This document shows positions 22,645-33,254 of a stretch of 64,000 nucleotides of DNA, in pieces. The position numbers were made by a program, and so were the translations under genes. The notes below the pieces were generated by a model that saw only the letters and a program-made list of their open reading frames with translations, ran no database searches and was not told where the DNA came from. This DNA comes from Halichondria panicea (lineage: Eukaryota > Porifera > Demospongiae > Suberitida > Halichondriidae), in NCBI RefSeq assembly GCF_963675165.1, contig NC_087382.1:2618067-2682066 (forward strand). Direction: 5' to 3'. Numbering within the stretch: the stretch's first letter is position 1; each line of letters begins with the position of its first letter.

Positions 22645-24775
22645 ATGTTCGAGGCACGCTTGGCCCAAGGCAGTCTGCTCAAGAAAATCATTGAAGTGAG
22701 CATTTAATACAAGCTACTGTAGTTACTTAGTTTGTATAATTATATAATATACTGTATTTACTTGATTAAACGCCCGGGCGTTTATTCCTAGCAGCATCTG
22801 TAGAGGGGGTGTTTAAACGAGATGGCGTTTATTCGAAACGGGCGTTTATTGTTAATTTGTTTTGTCTACTTCAAACTCTTGCTCATCAGCAGTTATTATG
22901 CTCTTTTTGGCTGCTGCCACAGCTCTCAGCTTTCATCTTAAGTCGTAGGAGTGGTGTTTCTCCCTCTGTCCTCTCTTGCCATCATAAATAGTATCTATTT
23001 ACTCTATGCTGCCCTTGTTTCAGCTGGTTTCACGTGCTAATTCAGCTCCACCCACAGTGCCACGTCCCATACATGGGCGATTATTTAAGAGGGGCGTTTA
23101 ATCAAGTAAATACGGTACATGTACGTGTAACAACGTTATAGGCGCGTGTTTACTGTACACCAGCAGTTCATATAGTGTCCTCTTGTCCCTCTACAGGCAA
23201 TCCATAATCTGGTCCCAGAGATCAACATGGAGGTGACATCATCGGGTATCTCGGTACAAGCCATGGACTCCAGTCATGTGTGCCTCGTGTTCCTGGAGTT
23301 GGACGCTGGAGCATTTGATCCATTCCGATGTGACAAGAATATCACTCTTGGAGTCTCTACAGCAAAGTGGGTGTGGTCATTATAGGGGTGGTGGGTTGGA
23401 TTGATCTTGCATTCTAGGGGTGTGGTTAACCTCCTCGTTATTACGCCCACTCCTCCCCTTGTTAGGCTAGGGGGTGTATGTGTGTATTGTGGTTTTACGA
23501 ACGTGGGTGTGCTTCCAATTCCACGCTGAGAGAACAATGCAATGTGTGTGCCTCCCCACTGTATTTATTCAACACTCTGAATCACCCGTAATAAAAATAA
23601 TGGCACCATAATTGTGTATTATTTTCAGTGTTTGAATATATACCATAATTATATAAAACTGTTGACGTATTTCATTACCCCCCTCACACACACACAGTTT
23701 GCTCAAGGTGCTCCGTTGTGCTGGCAACGAGGACTCCATCACTCTCAGAGCTAAGGACGACACTGACAGTATGGAGGTGTTCATTGAGAACACTGATCAG
23801 GACAGAACCTCAACCTTTGAGATCAAACTCATGGATCTCGACCAAGAGAGGCTGGGAATACCCGTGAGTCATGTGATGTCATGTGACACCTGTATTTTAG
23901 GTGACATATTTTCACAGGTAGATTTGTCTGCGTTTTCACTGTTTAGCTCATTTTGCTGGTGTTAAATTCTGCTCAAGTTATGAAATTGATGTTAGCGCTT
24001 CTAATTACTCGCAAGTGGCATTTCCAATTTGCAATTTTACTCTCATTCGCAGAAAGAGCAAAAGTTAATACCCGCAAAAAATATGTCACTGTTTTGTTAT
24101 CCTTTAATGTCACATGATCTCCCCTACAGGCCACAGAATACGATGCCGTTCTAAAAATACCGTCTGGAGAATTTCAACGGATCACTCGCGATATTTCTCA
24201 ATTCAGTGACTCCATGGTCATCTCGTGCACTAAGGAAGGTGTCCAGTTCTCCACTGCCCCCAGCACCACTGAGGGGAGCGCTAAGATCACACTCAAGGAT
24301 GGGGCGGTCATGGACAAGAAGGGAGAGGGCGGGGTGAGTGTGTGGGTGTGAGGAGTGTGGGTGTGCATGTGTGTGAGGAGTGATGGTGTGTGAGGTATGA
24401 GGGTGTGTGTGAGGTATGATGGTGTGTGTGAGATGTGTGTGTGTGGGTGTGAGGAGTGTGTGTGTGGAGTGAGGGTGTATTAAATCTATTAGCATTTTCT
24501 CTTTGATCCTTGACCCAAATTATTTGTATGTACAAAATCAGTGTTCTTACAGTGTACTGACCAAGTCTCTCCACATGCAGGTTTCTATTGAGTTGAATGA
24601 ACCAGTCTCTCTCACGTACGCCTGTCACTTCATGGGCTTCTTTGTCAAGGCCACACCCCTTTCCGATAAGACCATAGTGTCGCTGAAGGCTGATCGTCCA
24701 ATGGCCTTGGAGTATCCCATCGGAGCCATTGGTCACCTCCGCTATTATCTGGCTCCTAAAGTAGAGTCAGAGTGA
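22645..24775 (+). CDS. PCNA: Proliferating cell nuclear antigen (sliding clamp)
   Basis: Five exons (22645-22695, 23197-23366, 23698-23863, 24130-24333, 24581-24775) join to 786 nt, 261 residues, exactly the usual PCNA length. It starts MFEARLAQGSLLKKI as in all PCNAs; an in-frame ATG 42 nt upstream is ignored for that reason. Landmarks: AMDSSHVCLVFLELDAGAFD, KVLRCAGNED, interdomain loop KLMDLDQERLGIP, PSGEFQRITRDIS and the C-terminal GHLRYYLAPKVESE. The clamp encircles DNA as a trimer and recruits replication and repair proteins by PIP motifs. Intron 1 carries a MITE, and introns 2 and 4 hold CA- or GT-rich stretches. Confidence 0.97.
22754..23113. mobile_element. MITE in PCNA intron 1
   Basis: GTATTTACTTGATTAAACGC at 22754 is the exact complement of GCGTTTAATCAAGTAAATAC ending at 23113. 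The 360-bp interior repeats GGCGTTTATT motifs and has no coding potential. Confidence 0.7.
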
Positions 24776-24922
24776 ACACTAACTCACTAGCTCATTTATT
24801 TGCCACTCACATCTTTAAATTTGTTATTGTAATTATTATACACATGACATTATTCCTTAATATTATTATTATGATGTTTAATACCAGGAGTACATGTATT
24901 ACTTATTTTGTGTGTGTGTAGG

Positions 24923-24972
24923 TAGCCTCGATCCCAGCCCCCTCACTTGAGAGCGGCCTGGAATCGAGGCTA
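24923..24972. mobile_element. 50-bp TAGCCTCG palindromic MITE with 9-bp TSD
   Basis: TAGCCTCGATCCCAGCC and GGCCTGGAATCGAGGCTA form a hairpin. Flanks are GTGTGTAGG (24914-24922) and GTGTGTGGG (24973-24981), a 9-bp duplication with one mismatch. It is located just downstream of PCNA. Confidence 0.8.
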
Positions 24973-25106
24973 GTGTGTGGGCAAAATCTACTTCCTGTTG
25001 GTCTGACTGACCACGCCTACTATAATAAAAGAAAGGCGTGTCAGCACATAATTAAAAACCCTTATCCAACTAAAACTACCCAAAGAAACTAGTGCACTGA
25101 GAGATA

Positions 25107-26204
25107 ATGGCAATGCCTGGTGGACTGAAACCTGCTGAAATTGCTGACCCTGAAATACAAGCAGTGGCTGATGCCGTAAGTCAGTGCTGTACTAGACTAT
25201 AGTGTCAGATGCCATTGTATACATTCACGTCACATAGATGTACAATATGTACGGTAGTGTGTTCAGTCACACCAAATTGATCTTATGTAACATGTAACGA
25301 CTGGCTTATGTAACATGTAACGGCTGGCTTGCGAGACTAGGTGTGGCAGGCAAACAAATTTATCATTAATTATAAACCATAAAACCACAACAAGTCACCA
25401 CAAAAGTCGCTTTGCAAAGATCACTACTTTTTGTTAGATCACATGGCCAATCTGACCACTACTATAATTATGCCGGAAAATCAAGATTAATTTGGTGTGG
25501 CCTTGTGGATTGTTGTTGCCATGGTATAGCCTTGGGTATGGCTACATTTGTTGTTTGACATATCACACACACACACACACACACACACATCATCCACCCA
25601 CTCCACACACACACACACACACACATACACACACACATCCTCCACCCACTCCACACACACACACACACATTCTCCACCCACTCCACACACACACACACTG
25701 GGACAGGTGAGGGCTGACCTGGAGGGCAAGCTAGGGAGCCAGTGCTCTGAGTATGTAGCAGTGACCTACAGGTCGCAAGTGGTGGCTGGAATCAACTACT
25801 TCATCAAGGTTGGTCTAATATTATGTTGTAACTGCTAGTAAAAATAGAAACTAACTGTATAATTGATAATGCCCTTAATATTCTATGCTCTTCAATCCTC
25901 CTTTTCTTTGCATTGTAATAATTATTATTGTAGCAAGCATTGTATTGTATACTGTATTACTAATTGTGTATAATGACTGTACTCCTCAAGCCTGTAATAT
26001 ACTATTGTTCTATAATAACTATAGTGTGTGTAGCTGTGTAGTTATAACGGATGTGATATCACAGTGCATGCCCTATAGGTGAAGGTTGGACCTGATGCTT
26101 ACGTTCATCTGAGAGTGTACAAACACTTCAGTGGGGAGATTTCTCTGGCTTCTTACCAAGACAAGAAGACCAAAGATGACGAAGTGACCTATTTCTCTGG
26201 CTGA
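25107..26204 (+). CDS. Stefin/cystatin B-type cysteine protease inhibitor, copy 1
   Basis: Exons 25107-25175, 25707-25808 and 26079-26204 encode 98 residues, the standard stefin length, with no signal peptide. Diagnostic features are the N-terminal MAMPGGLKPAE glycine pair, the reactive-loop QVVAG (QxVxG) followed by INYFIK, and VHLRVYKHFSGE. Stefins are cytosolic, reversible inhibitors of papain-like cathepsins. It ends VTYFSG because it lacks the 6 bp (taattc) that give copy 2 an earlier stop. The copy-2 gene is a head-to-tail duplicate with the same introns and UTRs. A (CA)n tract adjoins the exon 2 acceptor. Confidence 0.95.
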
Positions 26205-26503
26205 ACTATATAATCATCGACCCGAACTATTAGCTAGCTGAAATTAATGCACTCCTGTTAAGTGTTATATGTAAATGAATTTTATATCAAGTTTAGCAGA
26301 CACAAATTTTAGATCTAGAGTGGCACTTTACTGCACATGTACATGTCAGACAAAATTTTTAAATTATGGTAGCGGTCGATTCATAAAGAAGCTGATTGTT
26401 AGCGCGTGGTGATTTTTTTAGGAATCTTATGAATGTAACGATCTTTACCGGAGTACTGCACACAGCACAGAATTTCTTCACTTATTTTGAGCCTGCTAGG
26501 GAC

Positions 26504-26559
26504 TATATAGCCTCTCTGCGGCCTTCCCTAGTGGGAAGTGCGGCCTGGGATCGAGGCTA
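26504..26559. mobile_element. 56-bp palindromic MITE, insertion shown by empty site
   Basis: The insert lies between direct repeats GCTAGGGAC (26495-26503 and 26560-26568). It contains TAGCCTCTCTGCGGCC and GGCCTGGGATCGAGGCTA as hairpin arms. The duplicated paralogous region near 28057 has a single GCTAGGGAC and no insert, so the tandem copy is the pre-insertion site. Confidence 0.9.
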
Positions 26560-26587
26560 GCTAGGGACCCAATACACAATACTAGAA

Positions 26588-26607
26588 ATGTCCAAGCGAG
26601 ACAAAAG
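26588..26607 (+). pseudogene. Orphan copy of CD2BP2 exon 1
   Basis: ATGTCCAAGCGAGACAAAAG followed by gtgaggttgatgtgcat duplicates the first coding exon and donor of CD2BP2 at 28085 with one difference. It was carried along by the stefin tandem duplication. The exons behind it belong to stefin copy 2, so it cannot give a CD2BP2 protein unless it splices over that gene. Confidence 0.75.
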
Positions 26608-26697
26608 GTGAGGTTGATGTGCATATAATGTAATTGCAGGATCTCAAACAATTTTTACTGTATTTATATATTAATAAGTATCACTTGGAGTGGCCTA

Positions 26698-27752
26698 ATG
26701 CCTAGGCCTGGTGGACTGAAACCTGCTGAATCTGCTGACCCTAAAATACAAGCAGTGGCTGATGCCGTAAGTCAGTAGTCTCGCGGACCCAGACCCTGAT
26801 AATATATCGGCTGGTCCACGAGACTAGTAAGTCAGTGCTAGCATGCTATACTAGACTATAGTGTCAGATGGCATTGTATGTATACATTCACATAGATATA
26901 CAATACGTACGATAGTGTGTTCAGTCACACCAAATTGATCTTATGTTTCACGGATCTTTACATTGTAACAGCTGGCTTGCGAGACTAGGTGGTTTATCAT
27001 TAATTATAAACCACGAAACCACAAACAGTCACCACAAAAATCGCTTTTGCAAATATCACTACTTTTTGCTAGATCACATGGCCAATCTGACCACTACTAT
27101 AATTATGCCGGAAAATCCGTGAAAATAAGATTAATTTGCTGGTGTCTGGCTACATTTGTAGTTTGACATGTCACACACACACACACACACACACATCCTC
27201 CACCCACTCCACACTCAACACACACACACACACACTGGGGCAGGTGAGGGCTGACCTGGAGGGCAAGCTAGGGAGCCAGTGCTCTGAGTACGTGGCAGTG
27301 ACCTACAGGTTGCAAAAGGTGGCTGGAATCAACTACTTCATCAAGGTATGGTCTAATATTATGTTGCAACTGCTAGTAAACTAACTGATCAAAAGTATAA
27401 TTAATTTTGATAATGCCCTTAATATTCTATGCTCTTCAATCCTCATTTTCTTTGCATTGTAATAATTATTAATGTAGCAAGCATTGTATTGTATACTGTA
27501 TTACTTAATTGTGTATAATGACTGTACTCCTCAAGCCTGTAATCCAAGCATTGTATTGTTCTATATTAACTATAGTATGTATGATAGCTGTGTGGTTGTA
27601 ACGGATGTGACATCACAGTGCATGCCCTATAGGTGAAGGTTGGACCTGATGCTTACGTTCATCTGAGAGTGTACAAACGCTTCACTGGGGAGATTTCTCT
27701 GACTTCTTACCAAGACAAGAAGACCAAAGATGACGAAGTGACCTATTTCTAA
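26698..27752 (+). CDS. Stefin/cystatin B-type inhibitor, copy 2
   Basis: Exons 26698-26766, 27244-27345 and 27633-27752 encode 96 residues. The start is MPRPGGLKPAES. The reactive loop is QKVAG, still fitting QxVxG, and the tail ends DDEVTYF. Introns and flanks remain close to copy 1, indicating a recent duplication. The MITE at 26776-26826 sits at the intron 1 donor, whose gtaagtcag is now present twice. The charged K in the loop may alter target preference (inference). Confidence 0.93.
26776..26826. mobile_element. 51-bp TAGTCTCG palindromic MITE at a splice donor, 9-bp TSD
   Basis: TAGTCTCGCGGACCCAG and CTGGTCCACGAGACTA are hairpin arms. It is flanked by perfect GTAAGTCAG copies (26767-26775, 26827-26835). 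Stefin copy 1 has a single GTAAGTCAG at 25176 and no insert. The target is the intron 1 donor itself. Confidence 0.92.
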
Positions 27753-28084
27753 TTCTCTGGCTGAACTATATAATCATCGACCCGAACTATTAGCTAGCTG
27801 AAATTAATGCACTCCTGTTAACTGTTATATGTAAGTGAATTTTATATCAAGTTTAGCAGACACAAATTTTATGCACTGTAGATCTACTTTACTGCACATG
27901 TACATGTCAGACAAAATTTTTAAATTATGGTAGCGGTCGATTCATAAAGAAGCTGATTGTTAGTGCGTGGTGAATTTTTTTAGGAAGCTTATGAATGTAA
28001 CGATCTTTACCGGAGTACTGCACACAGCACAGGATTTCTTCAGTTATTTTGAGCCTGCTAGGGACCCAATACACAATACTAGAA

Positions 28085-30984
28085 ATGTCCAAGCGAGACA
28101 GAAGGTGAGGTTGATGTGCATCTCAAACAATTTTTACTATAATAATTTTAAATCATAATTATATTTTTATAGTGTGGCTTTTAAAGAGGAGGTAGATATT
28201 TCCGAGAAGAGTAGACGGACAGATACTGAGCCGCGTAAGGAGGAAGGAAAGAGTGAGAAAACGTTCATAATTCACGTTCCCATAGCAATAAACGTGATTG
28301 TTTCAGGTTCAAGATTCAAGGCCAAGCACAGTCTAGACAGTGATGAGGAGGACGAACCTAATCAGGTTGAGAAGGCGGGGCTTGGAGACGAGGACCTCGC
28401 TGCACAGGAGGAGGACACTGTGGTGAGGGGGCGTGTGTGAGAGGAGTGTGTGTTGTGTGTGTGAGGGGGGCGTGTGTGTTTGGGAAGGGTACAATAAACA
28501 ATTTATACAAAATAAAAATTTGTATTCTCTCTTTCTGTTGTATATAGCGTTTTGATGACGGTATTGAAGTGACTCCATTCAACATGCAAGATGAGCTAGA
28601 GGAAGGGTAAGCCCCTGTAATTACATCACCTTAATTATAGATCCTCACACCTTCGGCGGGTATATACAAGATTCCTATGGATTATTTTTTGTTTTCATCT
28701 TGCAGAACTTTCGATGCTCACGGCAACTATCATCTTAAGAAGGACCCGGACAGTGTTCAGGACAGCTGGTTGGAGGGGGTAGACTGGGGCAGGGTGAGTG
28801 GGTGGGGACTGTCCCTTTCATTAGTGGAGGCTGCTTATTTAGTATGTAAAGTAGACACTAGTCGATAATAATCTAAAAAATGGGGAGGTACAATCCTGTT
28901 GTCAAGCAACTATATATAATGTATTCATGGTGTGTACAAGCCTTGCACACTAGCATCTAAATTACCTAATATTAGTGGAGGGTGTTCTTTTAATTAGGTA
29001 AGGGTTCAGAATAATTATATATCAATCGTTTAGCAAAGTGCATGTGTCAAGCTACAGGATGTGTGTCTTCGAGTTGTTATAGATTTTTCCAAATTTGAGT
29101 TATGGCCAACTTTCTTTAATTTAGTGGTTGTACATGTACTGTACTGTAGTCTGTGTACAAATAATCCTGATGCATTGTGTTTGTAGGTTGAGGAGCAACG
29201 TGAATGGAAGGAAATGGGCGGAGCTCCATCAGCGGAGGGATCCTCTGATGAGGAGGTGGACACTCTGGGGCTCTATAAGCAAATCATAGAGTTGCTGAAA
29301 CCTGGGGAGACTTTGACTAAGGTGTGTGTGTGGAGTGTGTGGGTGTGTGTGTGTGGAGTGTGTGGGTGTGCATGGGGGTGTGGGCGTGTGTGTACAGTGG
29401 AGCTTCTGAGGAATACCACTGACAAACTGTTTGTTTTGGAGAGCCTGTTTTCTAGGATGAGAATTTAACAATTGTAACAGTACCATGAAAGAGTCTCCAT
29501 TTTTTATAGAGCTTTGTTTGTTTGTTTCATTTTGATAATCAATTTCCCACTGTATATTGTTACAGGCTGTGCGAAGACTGGGTGGTGCCAAGTCACAGCT
29601 GGCCAGTGACAGGTGGAGGAAGCAAAAGAAGAAAGAAGAGTCAGCGACAGATCAACCAATGGAACAGGTAAGCTCTGTACTACAATAGAGTGACATAGCA
29701 CACTCACTGTACGTACATTAACAGTGGATTAGTTTTGTCCTTAATAATTAAATACCATTCCACAGAATTGATGGTTGTTGTTAATTTATGGTTGATCACG
29801 CTTTTTGCCAAAGTGTCAGAGTAACTTGTGGAGTTTATGTAGCAATTTTTCTGGACTCTTTTATATACTTCCATTGTATTAATGCAAGCTTCGCACTCGT
29901 GCAGGAGTGTAGTCTGGACAAGGAGGGTTTGGAGAGACTAACGGGACTGGCTGACCAACTAGTGGCCTCAGGAGATTATTGTATCCTCTCACAGCATGAC
30001 CCTAGAGTCACTACCCCACCGCTTTTGTAGTATATATTATATTATTAAAAGGATGAAACGTAGATTGTAGTTCTGATGTATAGTGGTTGTTAAGAGTGGG
30101 TGTGGTCCCTTGACTGTGTGTAGCGGTGTATGAGAGCACTTACGAGCAAATCAAGTACAACATCACACAGAGAGAGAAAGCAAAAGGTAATGCTCACCTA
30201 AAATCCATTTTTTGAAGCATGGGCTTCGTATTTTCAGCCGGTTTTGATAGCTATATTTAACTGCCCATAACTCTAGTTGGGATTGTCCAATTCAATTTAA
30301 CTACTAAAAATTAATGTGCATTTAGTAGCTCTGATAGTTTAGATCAATGATTGCATTCGGCCCAAATCTTCCATTTTTAAGAAAAAATATGGGCTATAAT
30401 TATAATTATAGCCTTTTTGTTTAGCTCAATGTTTTCGGGCCATAATGAAAGTTTACAGGAATACTGAATTAACGCTTTAACTGTGTTTCGATTTTTAAGA
30501 TTCTATCTTTCTCTGTAGAACCAGTAGACATGTTTTCCGAAATTCAGCCTCCTAAAGTGGGTGTGGCTTCAACATCAGTGGGTGGAGCTTCAGACGATGT
30601 CAAGTGGGAGTACAAGTGGACAAATGAGGATGAGAAAATCCATGGTCCCTTCACAAGTACTGAAATGGCAGAGTGGCAAGAGCAAGGGTGAGTTGGTCAA
30701 GTCATACAGAATCTAGTATAAGCCCCCCCCCAAGCCCGTACACATTATTATAGGGTTATCATAAATTATGTAGCTGTGTTCCATTATTTTTAGTCAATTG
30801 TTTGTATACAAAAAGCAGAGCCTTATCGTCAGTATCTTGCCTGTGTGTGTACACAGTAACAATTCATATTTTTGTTGTTTATTTTTGCAGGTACTTTCCG
30901 GATGGTGTGTTGGTACGAAAGGTTGGTGCTGACTCAGCACAATTCTACTCATCAAAGAGAATAGACTTTGAACTTTACACATAA
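28085..30984 (+). CDS. CD2BP2: CD2BP2/U5-52K-like GYF-domain spliceosomal protein
   Basis: The short first exon 28085-28104 (MSKRDR) splices to exons containing [68 protein letters not shown] and AVRRLGGAK. The C-terminal GYF domain runs [20 protein letters not shown], then [10 protein letters not shown] and KRIDFELYT. The order and end match human CD2BP2. The protein belongs to the U5 snRNP (tri-snRNP assembly) and binds proline-rich ligands through GYF. About 10-11 exons are present. One intron of about 55 nt near 28250-28304 (gtgagaaaac to tgtttcag) is likely but also open. The gene ends 229 bp from the convergent FKBP gene. Confidence 0.95.
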
Positions 30985-31213
30985 CTATTACCTACATGTA
31001 GAACAACACTTATAATAGTTTATGTAAATAATTTTATATATGACATTGTTTATTTAATTATCGTTGCACTGTTCAAATACTTACAAACTGTGTACGTTAA
31101 TAAAACAATGATCTAAAATTACAAAGAAAGTTCATTTATATAGCGAATGGGGTGAGTATAAGGAATTATCGCTAGCTACGGGTGATGCGTGGGCGTGGTT
31201 GTTCTTGGACTAG

Positions 31214-31999
31214 CTAGTAGGTTGGATCGTCAATTTCGATGTTAAGTACTTCAATCTCAAAGATGAGTTCAGCACCTGGTGGGATCGTGGGCGGGGAGTC
31301 AAGGAGACATGAACTATAATTAGCAAAAAGTGGCAATTATTATATAAGCCAGAGGAGGTCCGACATGCTTACACGAATTAATTACTAGTGATACTGCATT
31401 GGCCTGAACATTATCACGTAACGGTAACAATTATGAGATCAAATGCACTGAACATAGTGATTTGTGCACGCATGTCGGACTTCCTCTAGCATTGGCATGA
31501 GATTATTGGTATATATAATTTATTATCTAGAAAGGATATCCCCATGATGGAAAGCCCTCATCTCCATAGCCTTTGTGACCAGCAATCAGGAACTTGGCCA
31601 CCTCTCCTCTCTTCATGGTCATGCAGCCCTCGTCCCATCCTGGGGAGATGGAGGGCACATTATCACACAATAATTATAATACCATCAGTCTACTGATTGT
31701 AGTAGCTAGATAATTATAAGCAAAGTAGGAACACTTGCTTACCTTGGATCACTTTTCCAAGTCCTACTTGGAATTGAAAGGGGCTTTGGCCACGATCTTT
31801 GGTGCTATGGAAATGAACATAATTTTAAAATACAGAATTGTTTATATAATTATAGTACCTACCTCCAGAACTTCTTTGGTTTTTTACCAGCTAGCGAGCC
31901 AGTGCAATGCACAGTGATCTTGTCCCCTTTGTTAGGAAGGTCTCCAATGCCTCCCTTCAACATCATCTTGGATACGCCATCACTGACAGAGACAGACAT
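31214..31999 (-). CDS. FKBP12-like peptidyl-prolyl isomerase, copy A (AT-AC intron)
   Basis: Exons 31999-31863, 31804-31743, 31639-31540 and 31286-31214 give 123 residues. FKBP landmarks: ITVHCTGSL, KKFWSTKDRGQSPFQFQVGL, VIQGWDEGCMTMKRGE, GYGDEGFPSWG and PPGAELIFEIEVL. The FWSTKD form resembles plant FKBP12 more than vertebrate FKBP1A. The enzyme isomerises X-Pro bonds, and the family binds FK506 and rapamycin. The last intron has no GT-AG pair: it begins atatcctttc and ends cgcccac, with tccttgac upstream, i.e. a U12 AT-AC intron. Only with it does the total become 372 nt and restore WGIPPGAEL. It is tandem with copy B. The C-terminus extends slightly (EIDDPTY). Confidence 0.9.
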
Positions 32000-32114
32000 G
32001 ATTGTTTTGTAGTACTTTTAATACTAGATGGATGAGCCCCACCCACTTTTTGTAGCACTGGAGGGAGTGGCTGCTAATTAAATGCTCCATTGCGCATGTG
32101 CTACTAATCATTGT

Positions 32115-32173
32115 TAGCCTCGATCCATACCGCCCTCGAAAATACATATCTTTGCGGCTTGAAATCGAGGCTA
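32115..32173. mobile_element. TAGCCTCG palindromic MITE between the FKBP genes
   Basis: TAGCCTCGATCCATACCGCC and GCGGCTTGAAATCGAGGCTA form hairpin arms. It lies between FKBP copies A and B. Its flanks do not show a clear 9-bp duplication. Confidence 0.65.
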
Positions 32174-32250
32174 GTGTGAAAATAATAATGACAAAATACA
32201 CAAGTTTTCAAGTGATTTTTCACACAATTTAAAGTCTATTAACGTCCAGT

Positions 32251-32865
32251 TCAGTTGATGGAGAGGATCTCGATCTCAAACAATAGCTCAGCATTTGGTG
32301 TGATTGTGTGGAGGGGTTAAGGGAACAACTGAACACAGTATAATTATATGCATCGATTTTCTACAGTAGATCTATAACTGTATGGCCATATGAATGAATG
32401 AATGCACTGCACGTATTAAAGGATATCCCCATGCTGGAAAGCCATTTGCTCCGTAGCCTTTGTGACCAGCAATAGTGATCTTAGCCACCTCTCCAAGCTT
32501 CATGGTCATACAACCCTCGTCCCATCCTGGGGAGGGGAGAGAAAGTTATTACACTAATTATGAGTATGTTGTACGTACATAGACTATCTACTGTACTCTA
32601 CCTTTGATGACTTGGCCAAGGCCTACGTTAAACGAAAAAGGCTTCTGTCCAGCGTCCGTGGTGCTGTGAGTAAGAATAATAGATATAGTATGATTATACA
32701 GATTACAAGATAGCAAATAAAATCATACCTCCAAAATTTCTTGGGAGGGTTGGTATTGAGTGATCCTGTACACTGCACAACAATCTTGCTCCCTGCTGCT
32801 GGAGTGTTGCCAGAGCCTTCCCTCACAATCACCTTAGACACACCTTCACTTATCTGAATAGACAT
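32251..32865 (-). CDS. FKBP12-like peptidyl-prolyl isomerase, copy B (AT-AC intron)
   Basis: Exons 32865-32729, 32663-32602, 32526-32427 and 32305-32251 give 354 nt, 117 residues. Landmarks: KIVVQCTGSL, PPKKFWSTTDAGQKPFSFNV, VIKGWDEGCMTMKLGE, GYGANGFPAWG and TPNAELLFEIEILSIN. Intron positions and phases are identical to copy A. The third intron also starts atatccttta and ends tccacac, with tcccttaac about 12 nt upstream. It diverges from CRTAP (389 bp between starts). The catalytic pocket aromatics typical of FKBPs (F, W, Y) are present. Confidence 0.9.
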
Positions 32866-33254
32866 GACTGGAGATGCTTAAACTGGAGCCTGCTGTGATG
32901 TCAGTTAAGTTACAAGTTTATTTTAGAGTAGAGAATCTGGTAGCATGCATATAATTATGAACTTGCAACACAGGCACCTTTACCATATAATGTGGTGAAC
33001 TTATGACTCCATTGACCCAGGTTCGAATCCAAGAAGAGTCTTTTCTAAATCACTTTTCTTTTCTCTGAAACTGGCCTGTTTAATTTTTTGCCACAAGAGT
33101 CAAAATAATTATTACAGATATAATTATATCCACATCTAACAGTCTATATGCTAGCTCTGGCAGTTACACATTAGTGGCTTCTTTGTTAAGCACGAGCAGC
33201 CCCACCCCCACCCACTCACGCATGGCTGAACAAAGAACTCAAGAACACTGAACA

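Noticed and set aside
24151-24736. Minus-strand His/Thr-rich ORFs opposite PCNA
   Set aside because: Shadow of PCNA exons 4-5 and the GT-rich intron between them.
32990-33040. tRNA gene suggested by GGTTCGAATCC at 33020
   Set aside because: A B-box-like motif only; no cloverleaf, A box or acceptor stem could be formed. At most a tRNA-derived SINE scrap.
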